Shown: positions 8,240 through 17,925, counted from the first letter of the stretch. The stretch is 64,000 bases of DNA from Actinomadura latina NBRC 106108 (GCF_001552195.1 NZ_BCQS01000003.1:1010403-1074402); one strand, 5' to 3'. Notes: generated by a model not told the origin, from the letters alone. Made by a program: numbers and translations.

Positions 8240-9289
8240 TCAGTCGGACTTGCCGATTCCTATGCCGAACTCGCGGTAGACGCGCTCCCAGAAGCCGTCC
8301 CGCAGCCACGTGCGGGCCTCCTGGTAGGGGCGCAGGGAACCGCCGAGCTCCTTCTCCGCCTCGATCAGCAGTTCCTTGTCGATGACGGGCGGCAGGATCG
8401 GGCCGGGCAGCAGGTCGCGGATGTTGTCCCGGCCCCGCTCGAAGATCCACTTCTGTGCGACGTGCTCGCCGATCTCCAGCATGTGGTCGCGGTCCGGGCC
8501 GAGCTTGCCGTCGGCCTGCGCGGAGTTCATCGACGCGGCCACCGTGGCGGGCGTCACGGCGCCGGTCACCGGGACGGCCGTGCGGACGGCGCCGGGCGCC
8601 GGCTTGACCGACGGCGGCTTGCCGGCGAACACCTGCGACGGCGACGGCACGGGGTTCGCCCGCTGCGCGGCGGCGGCGGCGTCCTTGATGGCGGCGGTGG
8701 TGCCCGGCGCGGGCACCGGCAGCACCTTGGCCTTGGTGAAGTACGGGCGGAGGAACTCGGAGGGCAGCACCTCGACGGTGTCGGACTCCCACACCAGCCA
8801 CTCGGCCTGGTTGGAGCCGTGCGTCGGCTCCACGCCCCACAGGTGGACGCGGACGCCGTAGCGCTGCGCGGCCTCCACGGCGGGCAGCATGTCCTCGTCG
8901 CCGGCCAGCAGCACCGCGTCGGTGATCGCGCGGTGCCGGGCGAGGGCCTCCAGGTCGGCGCGCAGCTGCGCGTCCACGCCCTTCTGCTGGCCCTGCGCGT
9001 TCAGGTTGCCGAGCCGCAGCTTCACCAGCGGCAGGTTGGCGATCACCCGCTGGTCGACCGTGGGCTGCTTCTTCGGCGCCGCGTCGAACCAGTACACCCG
9101 CAGCAGTTCGCCGCGCCGCTGCCCGTCGGCGTGGTCGGTCAAAGCCTTGATCAGCTTCTCCGCCGCGACGCGGTACTCCCGCCGGGAACCGCAGCCGAGC
9201 AGCAGCGCACCGGAGGCCGCGTAAAGGTATCCCGCGTCGACGAAGATCGCGTATCGCGCGGGCTGGGCAACGTACTCCGAGGTGGCCAT
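8240..9289 (-). CDS. NYN-domain (PIN-like) putative ribonuclease
   Basis: This is a 349-aa protein. Residues about 12-190 form a NYN/DUF88 PIN-like domain: an early Asp (YAIFVDAGYLY), a central Asp-rich motif (AVLLAGDEDMLPAVEAAQRYGVRVHLWG) and a further Asp (VWESDTVEVLP). These match the metal-binding acidic residues of NYN nucleases such as LabA/Limkain-like proteins. The C-terminal 150 residues are Pro/Ala-rich and then helical, without a recognised domain. GGTGGAAGG lies just before ATG. The gene stands alone, downstream of and codirectional with the acyl-CoA carboxylase genes. Its RNA target is unknown. Confidence 0.8.
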   Translation of the reverse strand: MATSEYVAQPARYAIFVDAGYLYAASGALLLGCGSRREYRVAAEKLIKALTDHADGQRRGELLRVYWFDAAPKKQPTVDQRVIANLPLVKLRLGNLNAQGQQKGVDAQLRADLEALARHRAITDAVLLAGDEDMLPAVEAAQRYGVRVHLWGVEPTHGSNQAEWLVWESDTVEVLPSEFLRPYFTKAKVLPVPAPGTTAAIKDAAAAAQRANPVPSPSQVFAGKPPSVKPAPGAVRTAVPVTGAVTPATVAASMNSAQADGKLGPDRDHMLEIGEHVAQKWIFERGRDNIRDLLPGPILPPVIDKELLIEAEKELGGSLRPYQEARTWLRDGFWERVYREFGIGIGKSD

Positions 9290-9407
9290 GGCCTTCCACC
9301 TTATTCGTGCCGAGCCCCCCGCTGGGCGTGAACCACGGTTACATGTCGCTTCGGACCGGCCGGTGAGAGGCCGCGCGCGCGGCGGCTTCCCAGGTGGGCG
9401 GGACGGC

Positions 9408-9650
9408 TCAGCGGGGCAGGCCGCTGGCCCGCCAGGCCCCCGGCCCGCGCGGCCCGAGGTCGCCCGCGAAGGTGTTGCGGACGAGCCGGGACCGGTCCGC
9501 CCAACGTGACGTGCGGGCCGGTCCGGCGCCGTCCCGGGCCGCGGCGGCGGCGCGGGCGCGGGCGGTCAGCACGGCGACGAGCGCCGCGATCTCCGCCGGG
9601 CTCGCGTCGCCGCGGACGATCTGCAGGAAGGGCTTCTGCTCAGCGCTCAC
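9408..9650 (-). CDS. accE: Acyl-CoA carboxylase epsilon subunit
   Basis: This is an 80-aa protein with the short epsilon-subunit signature near the N-terminus: FLQIVRGDASPAEIAALVAVLTARA, followed by a Trp/Arg-containing tail. In actinobacteria this subunit stabilises the biotinylated alpha/beta acyl-CoA (acetyl/propionyl-CoA) carboxylase complex. It lies 28 bp downstream of the beta-subunit gene in the same direction, the usual arrangement. The alpha (biotin carboxylase/BCCP) subunit is not in the window. Confidence 0.88.
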   Translation of the reverse strand: MSAEQKPFLQIVRGDASPAEIAALVAVLTARARAAAAARDGAGPARTSRWADRSRLVRNTFAGDLGPRGPGAWRASGLPR

Positions 9651-9678
9651 GAGATCCGACCTTCGGGGAGTGTTCGCA

Positions 9679-11271
9679 TCAGAGCGGGATGTTCCCGTGC
9701 TTCTTCGGCGGCAGCGTCTGGCGCTTCTCGCGCAGCGCCCGCAGCGCCCGCACCACCTGGCCGCGCGTCTCCGAGGGCTTGATCACGTTGTCGATGTAGC
9801 CGCGCTCGGCCGCGACGTAGGGATTGGCGAGCGTGTCCTCGTACGCGGTGATCAGCTCGGCGCGGCGGGCGTCCGGGTCGTCCGCGGCGGCCAGGTCGCG
9901 CCGGTACAGGATGTTGACCGCGCCCTGCGCGCCCATCACCGCGATCTGCGCGGTCGGCCACGCCAGGTTGATGTCGGCGCCGAGGTGCTTGGACCCCATG
10001 ACGTCGTACGCGCCGCCGTACGCCTTCCGCGTGATGATCGTCACGAGCGGGACGGTGGCCTCGGCGTACGCGAACAGCAGCTTCGCGCCGCGCCGGATGA
10101 TGCCGTTCCACTCCTGGTCGGTGCCGGGCAGGAAGCCGGGGACGTCCACGAACGTCAGCACGGGGATGTTGAACGCGTCGCAGGTCCGGACGAACCGGGC
10201 GGCCTTCTCGGACGCGTCGATGTCGAGCGTCCCCGCGAACTGCATCGGCTGGTTCGCGACGATGCCGACCGAGCGGCCCTCGACCCGCCCGAAGCCGACG
10301 ATGATGTTCGGCGCGAACTGCTCCTGGACCTCCAGGAACTCGCCGTCGTCCAGCACCCGCTCGATGGCGGTGTGCATGTCGTACGGCTGGTTCGGCGAGT
10401 CGGGGATGAGGGTGTCGAGCTCTTCGTCCAGCTCGGTCACGTCCACCGGCACGTCGAACGCGGGCGCGTCGGACAGGTTGTTGGACGGCAGGTACGACAG
10501 CAGCGCCTTGACGTACTCGATCGCGTCGTCCTCGTCCGACCCCTGGTAGTGGGCGACGCCGGACTTGGAGTTGTGCGAGTGCGCCCCGCCCAGCTCCTCC
10601 ATCGTCACCTCTTCACCGGTGACCGTCTTGATCACGTCCGGCCCGGTGATGAACATGTGGGACGTCTGGTCGACCATGACGATGAAGTCGGTGATCGCCG
10701 GCGAGTACACCGCGCCGCCCGCGCACGGCCCCATGACCAGCGAGATCTGCGGGATGACGCCGGAGGCGTGCACGTTCCGCTTGAAGATCTCCGCGTACAG
10801 GCCGAGCGCGACCACGCCCTCCTGGATCCGCGCGCCGCCGGAGTCGTTGATGCCGATCACCGGGCAGCCGGTCTTGATCGCGTGGTCCATGACCTTGACG
10901 ATCTTCTCGCCGAAGACCTCGCCGAGGGACCCGCCGGAGACCGTGAAGTCCTGGCTGAAGATCGCGACCGGACGTCCGTCCACGGTGCCGTACCCGGTGA
11001 CGACGCCGTCGCCGTAGGGCCGGTTCTTCTCCATCCCGAAGTTGGTGGACCGGTGCCGCGCCATCTCGTCGAACTCGACGAACGAGCCGGGGTCGAGCAG
11101 CGCGTCGATCCGCTCCCGGGCCGTCATCTTGCCCTTGGCGTGCTGCTTCTCGACGGCGCGCGCCGAACCGGCGTGCACCGCCTCGTGCCGGCGCCGCTCC
11201 AGGTCCGCGATCTTTCCCGCCGTGGTGTGGACGTCGTAGTCCACGGGGGGTTCAGGGGCTTCCGTCGCCAT
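9679..11271 (-). CDS. accB: Acyl-CoA carboxylase beta subunit (carboxyltransferase)
   Basis: This 530-aa carboxyltransferase transfers CO2 from carboxybiotin to propionyl-CoA or acetyl-CoA, feeding methylmalonyl- or malonyl-CoA pools. Hallmarks seen are the N-domain oxyanion region [12 protein letters not shown], the ARIQEGV segment, and the C-domain [21 protein letters not shown] followed by [22 protein letters not shown], typical of PccB/AccD-type subunits. The length is standard. ATG 11271 is chosen because family members begin shortly before the [12 protein letters not shown] segment. A TACCCT hexamer 7 nt upstream and the lack of a Shine-Dalgarno sequence suggest leaderless translation. 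An open frame continues far upstream antisense to ppc and is not coding. Confidence 0.95.
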   Translation of the reverse strand: MATEAPEPPVDYDVHTTAGKIADLERRRHEAVHAGSARAVEKQHAKGKMTARERIDALLDPGSFVEFDEMARHRSTNFGMEKNRPYGDGVVTGYGTVDGRPVAIFSQDFTVSGGSLGEVFGEKIVKVMDHAIKTGCPVIGINDSGGARIQEGVVALGLYAEIFKRNVHASGVIPQISLVMGPCAGGAVYSPAITDFIVMVDQTSHMFITGPDVIKTVTGEEVTMEELGGAHSHNSKSGVAHYQGSDEDDAIEYVKALLSYLPSNNLSDAPAFDVPVDVTELDEELDTLIPDSPNQPYDMHTAIERVLDDGEFLEVQEQFAPNIIVGFGRVEGRSVGIVANQPMQFAGTLDIDASEKAARFVRTCDAFNIPVLTFVDVPGFLPGTDQEWNGIIRRGAKLLFAYAEATVPLVTIITRKAYGGAYDVMGSKHLGADINLAWPTAQIAVMGAQGAVNILYRRDLAAADDPDARRAELITAYEDTLANPYVAAERGYIDNVIKPSETRGQVVRALRALREKRQTLPPKKHGNIPL

Positions 11272-11278
11272 GCCGGTC

Positions 11279-11284
11279 AGGGTA
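11279..11284 (-). promoter_or_regulatory. Putative -10 element of a leaderless accB transcript
   Basis: TACCCT on the minus strand ends 7 nt before the accB ATG, with no purine-rich ribosome site between them. The spacing would place the transcription start on the start codon. No convincing -35 is visible. Confidence 0.45.
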
Positions 11285-11355
11285 ACCGCACGCTGATTTC
11301 GCCCGTGCGCCCGGGTGCCGGTGACCGGGACCGACTCCGGCCCGACCGCGCTCGT

Positions 11356-11361
11356 TAGGCT
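11356..11361 (+). promoter_or_regulatory. Putative -10 element of a leaderless ppc transcript
   Basis: TAGGCT ends 6 nt before the GTG start of ppc, and no Shine-Dalgarno sequence intervenes. The accB and ppc start codons are only 96 bp apart, so both promoters share one compact divergent region. Confidence 0.5.
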
Positions 11362-11367
11362 TGGCGG

Positions 11368-14004
11368 GTGGCTACGAAGACGCGTGACACCTTTCGTCAG
11401 GACATGCCCGAACCGCTGCGCCGCGATGTGCGGCTGCTGGGCGCGATGCTCGGCGACTCCCTCGTGGAGTACGGCGGGAAAGGGCTGCTGGACGACGTCG
11501 AGCGGCTCCGCCACGCGGTGATCGCGGCCCGCCGCGGCGAGACGGGCATCGAGGAGGTCGCCGCGCTCGCCGACGGCTGGACGCTGGAGCGCGCCGGCCA
11601 GGTCGCCCGCGCGTTCACCGTCTACTTCCACCTGACGAACCTCGCCGAGGAGCACCACCGCATCCGGACGCTCCGGGAACGTGACACCGGCGACACCGTC
11701 CCCGGCTCCGTGGCCGCCTCGATCGAGCAGATCCGCGCCTCCGCCGGCGCCGACGACGCGGGCCGCCTCGACGCGATCATCGACGGCCTGGAGTTCCGCC
11801 CCGTCTTCACCGCGCACCCGACCGAGGCGCGCCGCCGCGCCGTCGTCACGGCGATCCAGCGGATCAGCGACCTGCTCACGCACCTGAACGACGCGCCGGG
11901 CGCGTCCGAGCGCGAGGAGACCGAGCGGAGCCTGCGCGAGGAGATCGACCTCCTCTGGCGGACGGCGCTGCGCCGGCACACCCAGCTCGACCCGCTGGAC
12001 GAGGTCCGCACCGCGATGGCCGCGTTCGACGAGACGATCTTCCGGGTCGTCCCGCACATCTACCGCTCCCTCGACCGCGCGCTGAACGGCGACGGCAGCG
12101 GCACCCGCCCGCCGAAGGCCCGCCCCTACCTGCGGTTCGGCAGCTGGATCGGCGGCGACCGGGACGGCAATCCGTACGTCACCGCGCAGATCACCCGGGA
12201 CGCCGTCATGATCCAGGCGGAGCACGTCCTGCACGCCCTGGAGAACGCGTGCGCCCGGATCGGCCGCGAGCTGACCGTCCACGAGATCACCACGCCCGCC
12301 TCGGGCGCCCTGCTGGACGTCCTCGCCGCCGCGCGCACCGCGCACCCGCGGCTGATCGCCGAGATCGGCAAGCGGTCGCCCGGCGAGCCGCACCGCCAAG
12401 TCCTGCTGCACGCCGCCGCCCGCATCGCCGCCACCCGGGAGCGCGACGCCGACCTGGCCTACGCGTCCCCGGACGAGCTGCTCGCCGACCTGCGCGCCGT
12501 GCAGGACTCCCTCGCCGGTGCGGGCGCCGCCCGGCAGGCGTACGGCCGCGTCCAGCAGCTGATCTGGCAGGTCGAGACGTTCGGCTTCCACCTCGCCGAG
12601 CTGGAGATCCGCCAGCACTCGGAACTGCACGAGCAGGCGCTGAAGGAGGTCCGCGCTGGCGGCCCCCGCTCGGAGATGACGGAGGAGATCCTCGAGACCC
12701 TCCGCGTGGTGGCCTGGATCCAGGGGCGGTTCGGCGTCCGCGCCTGCCACCGCTACATCGTCTCCTTCACCCGCTCCGCCGAGGACATGGCCAACGTGCA
12801 CGCCCTCGCCGAGACGCTCGGCGACGGCGCGCCCGTCCTGGACGTGATCCCGCTGTTCGAGACCGGCGAGGACCTGGAGCGGGCCCCGTCCGTCCTGGAC
12901 GGCATGCTGGAGATCCCCGCCGTGCGGCGCCGCCTGGACGAGACCGGCCGCCGGATGGAGGTCATGCTCGGCTACAGCGACTCGGCCAAGCAGCTGGGCC
13001 CGACCAGCGCCACCCTCCGCCTCTATGACACCCAGGAGGCGCTCGCCGCGTGGGCGGCCCGCCACGACGTCAGGCTGACGCTCTTCCACGGCCGCGGCGG
13101 CTCCCTCGGCCGCGGCGGCGGTCCCGCGAACCGCGCCATCCTCGCCCAGGCGCCCGGCTCGGTCGCGGGCCGCTTCAAGGTCACCGAGCAGGGCGAGGTC
13201 ATCTTCGCCCGCTACGGCCACCGCCAGATCGCCCGCCGCCACGTCGAGCAGGTCACCAGCGCGGTCCTGCTGGCCTCGACCGACGCCGTCCAGGACCGTG
13301 CCCGCGAGGCCGCCGCCCGCTTCCGCCCGCTGGCCGACAAGATCAGCGACGCCGCCAGGTCGGCCTTCCGCAGCCTGATCGAGACCGAGGACTTCGCCGT
13401 CTGGTTCGCCCGGGTCAGCCCCCTGGAGGAGATCTCCGAACTGCGCATCGGCTCCCGCCCGGCCCGCCGCAAGGCCGCCCGCGGCCTGGAGGACCTGCGC
13501 GCCATCCCGTGGGTGTTCGCCTGGACGCAGACCCGCGTCAACCTGCCCGGCTGGTACGGCCTGGGCAGCGGCCTCGCCGCCGTCTCCGACGACGGCCGCG
13601 ACCTCACCGAGCTCCGCGAGGCGTACGAGGCGTGGCCGCTGTTCAACACCCTGCTCGACAACGCCGAGATGAGCCTCGCCAAGTCCGACCGCGCGATCGC
13701 CGAGCGCTACCTGGCGCTGGGCGAGCGTCCCGAACTCTCCGAGACCGTCCTGGCCGAGTACGACCGCACCCGCCGCCTGGTCCTGGCGGTGACAGGCCAC
13801 GAACGCCTCCTGGAGAACCGCCGCGTGCTCTCCCGGGCCGTAGAACTCCGCAACCCCTACGTGGACGCCCTCTCCCACCTGCAGCTACGAGCCCTGAAGG
13901 CCCTCAGAGCAGGCGTGGAGAACGAGGAAGAGCGAACCCACCTGGAAGACCTGCTCTTGTTGTCGGTCAACGGCGTGGCCGCCGGCCTCCAGAACACCGG
14001 CTGA
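11368..14004 (+). CDS. ppc: Phosphoenolpyruvate carboxylase
   Basis: This 878-aa enzyme catalyses the anaplerotic carboxylation of PEP to oxaloacetate. All class motifs are present: the catalytic His in [11 protein letters not shown] (His150), [39 protein letters not shown], the glycine loop [15 protein letters not shown], and the invariant C-terminal QNTG. Length is typical for the actinobacterial form. The GTG start matches the beginning of family alignment. It is divergent from the acyl-CoA carboxylase genes, which also consume bicarbonate. A two-tier hairpin follows the stop. Confidence 0.97.
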   Translation: MATKTRDTFRQDMPEPLRRDVRLLGAMLGDSLVEYGGKGLLDDVERLRHAVIAARRGETGIEEVAALADGWTLERAGQVARAFTVYFHLTNLAEEHHRIRTLRERDTGDTVPGSVAASIEQIRASAGADDAGRLDAIIDGLEFRPVFTAHPTEARRRAVVTAIQRISDLLTHLNDAPGASEREETERSLREEIDLLWRTALRRHTQLDPLDEVRTAMAAFDETIFRVVPHIYRSLDRALNGDGSGTRPPKARPYLRFGSWIGGDRDGNPYVTAQITRDAVMIQAEHVLHALENACARIGRELTVHEITTPASGALLDVLAAARTAHPRLIAEIGKRSPGEPHRQVLLHAAARIAATRERDADLAYASPDELLADLRAVQDSLAGAGAARQAYGRVQQLIWQVETFGFHLAELEIRQHSELHEQALKEVRAGGPRSEMTEEILETLRVVAWIQGRFGVRACHRYIVSFTRSAEDMANVHALAETLGDGAPVLDVIPLFETGEDLERAPSVLDGMLEIPAVRRRLDETGRRMEVMLGYSDSAKQLGPTSATLRLYDTQEALAAWAARHDVRLTLFHGRGGSLGRGGGPANRAILAQAPGSVAGRFKVTEQGEVIFARYGHRQIARRHVEQVTSAVLLASTDAVQDRAREAAARFRPLADKISDAARSAFRSLIETEDFAVWFARVSPLEEISELRIGSRPARRKAARGLEDLRAIPWVFAWTQTRVNLPGWYGLGSGLAAVSDDGRDLTELREAYEAWPLFNTLLDNAEMSLAKSDRAIAERYLALGERPELSETVLAEYDRTRRLVLAVTGHERLLENRRVLSRAVELRNPYVDALSHLQLRALKALRAGVENEEERTHLEDLLLLSVNGVAAGLQNTG

Positions 14005-14023
14005 CCCGGCTGACCGCGCCGGA

Positions 14024-14063
14024 CCCCGGCGAGCGCGGCGGGCCCGCCCTGCGTGCGCCGGGG
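14024..14063. terminator. Bidirectional hairpin between convergent ppc and enoyl-CoA hydratase genes
   Basis: Arms CCCCGGCG and CGCCGGGG are perfectly complementary and enclose a second GGCGGGCCCGCC palindrome, giving a two-level hairpin in the 79-bp gap between two converging genes. There is no T-tract, as is common for actinobacterial intrinsic terminators. Confidence 0.6.
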
Positions 14064-14083
14064 TTCCGGGGGCGTCGGCTTGG

Positions 14084-14857
14084 CTAACAGCCCCAGTTGG
14101 GCTTGCGCTTCTCGGCGAAGGCGGCGATGCCTTCGCGGCGGTCCGCGGAGGAGGCGGCGGTGCGCCAGGCGTTCTCCTCCAGGTCCAGACCGGCGTCGAG
14201 GCTGACGCCGGAGCCCTGGCGGAGGGCGCGCTTGGCGGCGCGGACGGCGACCGGGGAGTTCTGCGCGATCACGCCGGCGAGGGCCAGGGCCTCCTCGCGG
14301 GCCGCTCCGGCGGGGACCTTGCGGTCGGCGAGGCCGCAGGCGAGGGCCTCGTCGACGCCGAGGCGGCGGCCGGTGAAGACGAGGTCGGCGGCCTTGCCGG
14401 GGCCGAGGCGGCGGAGCGCGAGCTGGGTTCCGCCGCCGCCCGGGACCAGGCCGACGCTCACCTCGGGCAGGCCGAACACGGCGGTCTCGTCCGCGACGAT
14501 CAGGTCGGTGGAGAGGGCGAACTCGCAGCCGCCGCCGAGCGCGTAGCCGTGCACGGCGGCGATGACCGGCTGGGGCAGGTTCAGGACGCCGCCGAACGCG
14601 GCGCGGAAGACCGGCCGCTGCGCGAAGATCTCGGCGTCGGTCATCGCGTTGCGCTCCTTGAGGTCCGCGCCGACGCAGAACGCCTTCTCGCCGGCCGCGC
14701 TCAGCACCACCGCGCGGACGGCCTCGTCCACCGCGACCTCGGCGCAGACGCCGGCGAGGCGCCGGGCCATCGCGGTCGACAGGGCGTTGAGGGCCTCGGG
14801 CCGGTCCAGCACGATCTCGGCGACGTTCCCGTCGCGCCGCAGCGTCACACCATCCAT
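14084..14857 (-). CDS. Enoyl-CoA hydratase/isomerase family protein
   Basis: This is a 257-aa crotonase-fold protein that likely hydrates trans-2-enoyl-CoA in fatty-acid or amino-acid catabolism. Seen motifs are LDRPEALNALS, the oxyanion-hole segments KAFCVGADLKE and VHGYALGGGCEFALSTDLIVAD (containing one expected acidic residue, Glu in GGCEF), and PEVSVGLVPGGGGTQLALRRLG (second acidic residue in LPEVSVG). ATG 14857 gives the family's usual length and has AAGGTG 7 nt upstream; the open frame extends further without need. The specific substrate cannot be told from sequence. Confidence 0.9.
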   Translation of the reverse strand: MDGVTLRRDGNVAEIVLDRPEALNALSTAMARRLAGVCAEVAVDEAVRAVVLSAAGEKAFCVGADLKERNAMTDAEIFAQRPVFRAAFGGVLNLPQPVIAAVHGYALGGGCEFALSTDLIVADETAVFGLPEVSVGLVPGGGGTQLALRRLGPGKAADLVFTGRRLGVDEALACGLADRKVPAGAAREEALALAGVIAQNSPVAVRAAKRALRQGSGVSLDAGLDLEENAWRTAASSADRREGIAAFAEKRKPNWGC

Positions 14858-14930
14858 AGAGCGCACCTTAACGACCGCTCGATGCCTTTCCGGGTGGCTG
14901 GCCCCAAGATCGGGGTTCCGGTGGGGTTGG

Positions 14931-15797
14931 ATGGAGGACGTGGACACCGCTTATGGGGATCTCGGCCGGCCTCCGTTGCACGAGGGGGCGCTGCGGCGGG
15001 CGCTCGTCCGGGACGGCGGGTTGTGGCGCGAGGTCCGCGTCGTGGACGAGACCGGCTCCACCAACGCCGACCTCGCGGCCCGCGCGAAGGAGGGCGCGCC
15101 GGAGGGGACCGTGCTGGTCACCGAGCTGCAGACGGCGGGCCGGGGGCGGCAGGGCCGGACGTGGACGGCGCCGCCGCGGTCCGGGCTGACGTTCTCGATG
15201 CTGCTGCGGCCGGTGGTGCCGGTGCCGCGGCTGGGGTGGGCGTCGCTGCTGACGGGCGTCGCCGTCGCCATGGCCGTACGGAGAATGACCGCCTGGTCGC
15301 AGACGGGGGACGGGTTCCTCGGCGACGCGGCGGACGTGGCCGTGGACGCCCGGCTCAAGTGGCCGAACGACGTGCTCGTCGGCGACCGGAAGCTCGCCGG
15401 GATCCTCGTCGAGAAGGTCGAGGACGGCATCGTGATCGGCGTCGGGCTGAACGTGGGCCTGCGGGCGGAGGAGCTGCCGGTGCCTGCCGCGACGTCGCTG
15501 GCGATCGAGGGCGCGCCGCTCAGCGACCGGGCGCCGCTGCTGCGCGCGATCCTGCGCGAGTTCGCGACCTGGTACCGGGAGTGGACGGCCCTGGACGGTG
15601 ATCCGGAGGCCAGCGGCCTGCGTACCGCCTACCGGGACCTGTGCACGACGCTCGGGCGCGAGGTCAGGGTGGAGATGCCGGGCGACCAGCGGCTGGTGGG
15701 GACGGCGCGGGACGTGGACGGGACGGGGCGGCTGCTGGTCGCGGGGACGGCCGGGGAGAGCGCGATCAGCGCCGGCGATGTGGTGCACGTCCGGTGA
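14931..15797 (+). CDS. birA: Biotin--[acetyl-CoA-carboxylase] ligase
   Basis: This 288-aa enzyme makes biotinyl-5'-AMP and attaches biotin to carboxylase subunits. Seen are ETGSTNADLAARA, the GRGRQGRTW adenylate-binding loop, KWPNDVLVGDRKLAGILVE, the VIGVGLNV segment, and a C-terminal SH3-like domain (LGREVRVEMPGDQRLVGTARDVDGTGRLLV). There is no N-terminal helix-turn-helix, so it should be a monofunctional ligase and not a biotin repressor. It lies close to the biotin-dependent acyl-CoA carboxylase genes, its likely client. ATG 14931 is the first ATG consistent with domain start; no strong ribosome site is visible. Confidence 0.94.
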   Translation: MEDVDTAYGDLGRPPLHEGALRRALVRDGGLWREVRVVDETGSTNADLAARAKEGAPEGTVLVTELQTAGRGRQGRTWTAPPRSGLTFSMLLRPVVPVPRLGWASLLTGVAVAMAVRRMTAWSQTGDGFLGDAADVAVDARLKWPNDVLVGDRKLAGILVEKVEDGIVIGVGLNVGLRAEELPVPAATSLAIEGAPLSDRAPLLRAILREFATWYREWTALDGDPEASGLRTAYRDLCTTLGREVRVEMPGDQRLVGTARDVDGTGRLLVAGTAGESAISAGDVVHVR

Positions 15798-15920
15798 ACG
15801 TGGAACGAGGATTGGCCGTCCGTACGTTGATTCGATTGCTGATCTGCACCGATATGTTCTGGTATCGAATCACGACGTCGTCGCCACGGCCCATGGCGGC
15901 GGCGGACTGAGGGGCGGGAA

Positions 15921-16937
15921 ATGGCGGCCGGATTGCCCGATCCGAAGGAGATCGAGGAACTCCTCCTCGGCGGCGAGCTGCGGTACAACCGCGTCCAGGC
16001 CGTCCGGCGGGCCGGGGTCTCCCGGGACTTCGCCGGCCGGATCTGGCGGGCGTTCGGCTACCCGTCCATGCCGGACGAGGAGGTCGCCTACACGGAGGGC
16101 GACGTCGCGGCGCTGGACCGGCTCCGCAGGCTCGTGGACGACGGGATCCTGGACGAGGACGCCGTGATCCGCCTCGTCCGGGCGTACGGGCAGACGATGA
16201 CGCGGCTCGCGGAGTGGCAGGTCAGCCTGCTGCGCAGCATGCTCACCCCGGATCCGCACGACGTACCGTCCGCCGAGGCGGTCGACACGGTCGTGGACAT
16301 CGCGGAGAAGCACATCGGCGAGTTCGAGCCGCTGGTCGTGCACGCGTGGCGGCGCCAGCTCGCCGCGGCCGGGACGCGCGCGCTGGCCGCCGCGACGACC
16401 CGGGAGAACGGCGACCCGGCGGGCCGCCCGATGACCACCGTCGGGTTCGCCGACATGGTGTCGTTCACGCAGGTCAGCCGGGAGCTGGAGGAGATCGAGC
16501 TGGCCCGGGTGGTGGAGTGGTTCGAGGAGACCGCCGCCGACATCATCGCCTCCTGCGGCGGCCGGCTGGTGAAGACGCTCGGAGACGAGGTGCTGTTCAG
16601 CGCGGAGACGCCGGAGGTCGGCGCGGAGATCGCGCTGACGGTGGCGGCGGCCATCCAGGACGAGACCGAGGTCCCGGACGTGCGGGTCGGCGTCGCGTAC
16701 GGGCCCGTCCTGCCGCTGATGGGCGACGTGTTCGGGACGACGGTCAACCTCGCCGCCCGGCTCACCTCGCTGGCCCGGCCGGGCTCCGTCGTGATCGACA
16801 GCGAGCTGGCCGCGCGGCTGGAGAAGGACCCGGCCTACCAGGTGACGCGGATCGTGCGGCGCCCGGTCCGCGGCCTCGGCATCGTCCAGCCGTACGTGCT
16901 GCGCCGCAAGGCCGAGCCCGGACCGGACGCGTCGTAG
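15921..16937 (+). CDS. Class III adenylate cyclase with N-terminal autoregulatory-type domain
   Basis: This is a 338-aa soluble protein. Residues 171-330 are a class III cyclase domain: metal-binding Asp178 (GFADMVSFT) and Asp222 (TLGDEV), ATP-specifying Lys218 and Asp269, and transition-state Asn276 and Arg280 (VNLAAR). All catalytic residues are present, so homodimeric ATP cyclase activity is expected. Residues 1-165 are helical and resemble the regulatory domain of mycobacterial Rv1264/Rv2212-type cyclases (LLLGGELRYNRVQAVRRAGV). GGGGCGGGAA precedes ATG. It lies downstream of birA in the same direction and ends 4 nt from the convergent bacterioferritin gene. Confidence 0.9.
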   Translation: MAAGLPDPKEIEELLLGGELRYNRVQAVRRAGVSRDFAGRIWRAFGYPSMPDEEVAYTEGDVAALDRLRRLVDDGILDEDAVIRLVRAYGQTMTRLAEWQVSLLRSMLTPDPHDVPSAEAVDTVVDIAEKHIGEFEPLVVHAWRRQLAAAGTRALAAATTRENGDPAGRPMTTVGFADMVSFTQVSRELEEIELARVVEWFEETAADIIASCGGRLVKTLGDEVLFSAETPEVGAEIALTVAAAIQDETEVPDVRVGVAYGPVLPLMGDVFGTTVNLAARLTSLARPGSVVIDSELAARLEKDPAYQVTRIVRRPVRGLGIVQPYVLRRKAEPGPDAS

Positions 16938-16941
16938 CGGC

Positions 16942-17439
16942 TCAGTAGGCGCTGGGGCCGCTCTCGGCGGGCGAGTCGGTGAGGCGCTGCAGGTAGTTCT
17001 GCTCTCCGAGCGCCTGGACGAGGCTGAGCTCGGTCTCCAGGTAGTCGACGTGCTCTTCCTCGTCGGCGAGGATCTCCTCGAAGAGCCGGGCGGACGTGAT
17101 GTCACCGCGGGAGCGCATGAGCTCGATGCCGGGGCGCAGCCGGGCCACGGCCTCCATCTCGATCTCCAGGTCGGCCTTGAGCTGCTCGACGATGGTCTGC
17201 CCGATCCGCAGCGTGCCGATCTTCTGGTAGTTCGGCAGCCCCTCCAGGAACAGGATCCGGTTGGTGAGCCGCTCCGCGTGCCGCATCTCGTCGAACGACT
17301 CGTCGCGGGTGTGCTTGGCCATCCGGACGAAACCCCAGTTCTCCTGCATCTTGGAGTGCAGGAAGTACTGGTTGATGGCCGTGAGCTCCGCGGTGAGCTG
17401 GTCGTTCAGCAGCGCGATGATGTCCTTGTCGCCTTCCAT
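16942..17439 (-). CDS. bfr: Bacterioferritin
   Basis: This is a 165-aa four-helix haem-containing ferritin that stores iron. Ferroxidase ligands are visible: Glu18, Glu51 and His54 (SFDEMRHAE), Glu94, and Glu127/His130 (DEEEHVDYLE). The haem-ligand Met52 lies within DEMRH. The start at 17439 aligns with mycobacterial BfrA; an in-frame ATG at 17448 would add three residues. It lies downstream of the bacterioferritin-associated ferredoxin gene in the same direction, forming an iron-storage and release pair. Confidence 0.95.
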   Translation of the reverse strand: MEGDKDIIALLNDQLTAELTAINQYFLHSKMQENWGFVRMAKHTRDESFDEMRHAERLTNRILFLEGLPNYQKIGTLRIGQTIVEQLKADLEIEMEAVARLRPGIELMRSRGDITSARLFEEILADEEEHVDYLETELSLVQALGEQNYLQRLTDSPAESGPSAY

Positions 17440-17534
17440 GGCGCCCATGCTTTCATGCACGCCTGATTGAGGACAGCACAAAGCCCCGCACGGGTGCGTG
17501 TCCGCCAGGCCGTGCGGGGTGCGGAGGGGAAGGC

Positions 17535-17834
17535 TCAGGCGGCGGTCGGCGGGGCGGCTTCCCGGGGGGCGAAGTCGGCGGCGGCCTGGACGGCCGGCAT
17601 GGCGGGAGCCGGGTCCGGGGCGGCCATCAGGGCGAGGGGGCCGCCGGTCAGGGCGTCCGCCAGTTCGCCGGCCGTCCGGTACTCGCTGACCATGGTGTGG
17701 ATGCGCTTGGTGCACATCCCGCAGCCGGGCTTGAAGCCGCACGCGGCCTTGACGGCCTTGGCGGTCGCGCAGCCGCTCGTCATGCAGCCGTGAACGTCGT
17801 CCTCGGTGATGGCGTTGCAGATGCAGACGTACAT
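17535..17834 (-). CDS. bfd: Bacterioferritin-associated ferredoxin-like (2Fe-2S) protein
   Basis: This is a 99-aa protein starting MYVCICNAITEDDV with two Cys (CxC), then CGFKPGCGMCTKRI, which supplies the second Cys pair. This is the Bfd/NirB-like 2Fe-2S fold that donates electrons to bacterioferritin haem for iron release. The C-terminal 40 residues are an Ala/Pro-rich tail absent from short Bfd proteins. GGAAGG lies upstream of the ATG. An IdeR/DtxR-like box sits about 75 bp upstream, fitting iron-responsive control of this gene with the downstream bfr. Confidence 0.92.
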   Translation of the reverse strand: MYVCICNAITEDDVHGCMTSGCATAKAVKAACGFKPGCGMCTKRIHTMVSEYRTAGELADALTGGPLALMAAPDPAPAMPAVQAAADFAPREAAPPTAA

Positions 17835-17906
17835 GCCGGTGGGGGCCTTCCGTGCGGCTGGAACTGGCTCGGCGTGCCCGACCTCCGACCCTTAGGGTGC
17901 CCTTAT

Positions 17907-17925
17907 TGAGGTAAGGCATGCCTAA
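17907..17925. promoter_or_regulatory. Putative IdeR/DtxR iron-regulator box
   Basis: TGAGGTAAGGCATGCCTAA matches the 19-bp IdeR/DtxR consensus (TWAGGTWAGSCTWACCTWA) at 16 of 19 positions, with a perfect AGGCATGCCT core. It lies 73-91 bp upstream of the ferredoxin start and 139 bp before the glgX start. A second palindrome (ACCCTTAGGGT, 17888-17898) lies between box and gene. The ferredoxin/bacterioferritin pair is the obvious target. Confidence 0.75.

Noticed and set aside
9679..13878. A minus-strand open frame of about 1,400 codons through accB and the whole of ppc antisense
   Set aside because: Only the first 530 codons, up to 11271, encode a recognisable protein. The rest mirrors ppc in low-complexity sequence and is a by-product of high GC.
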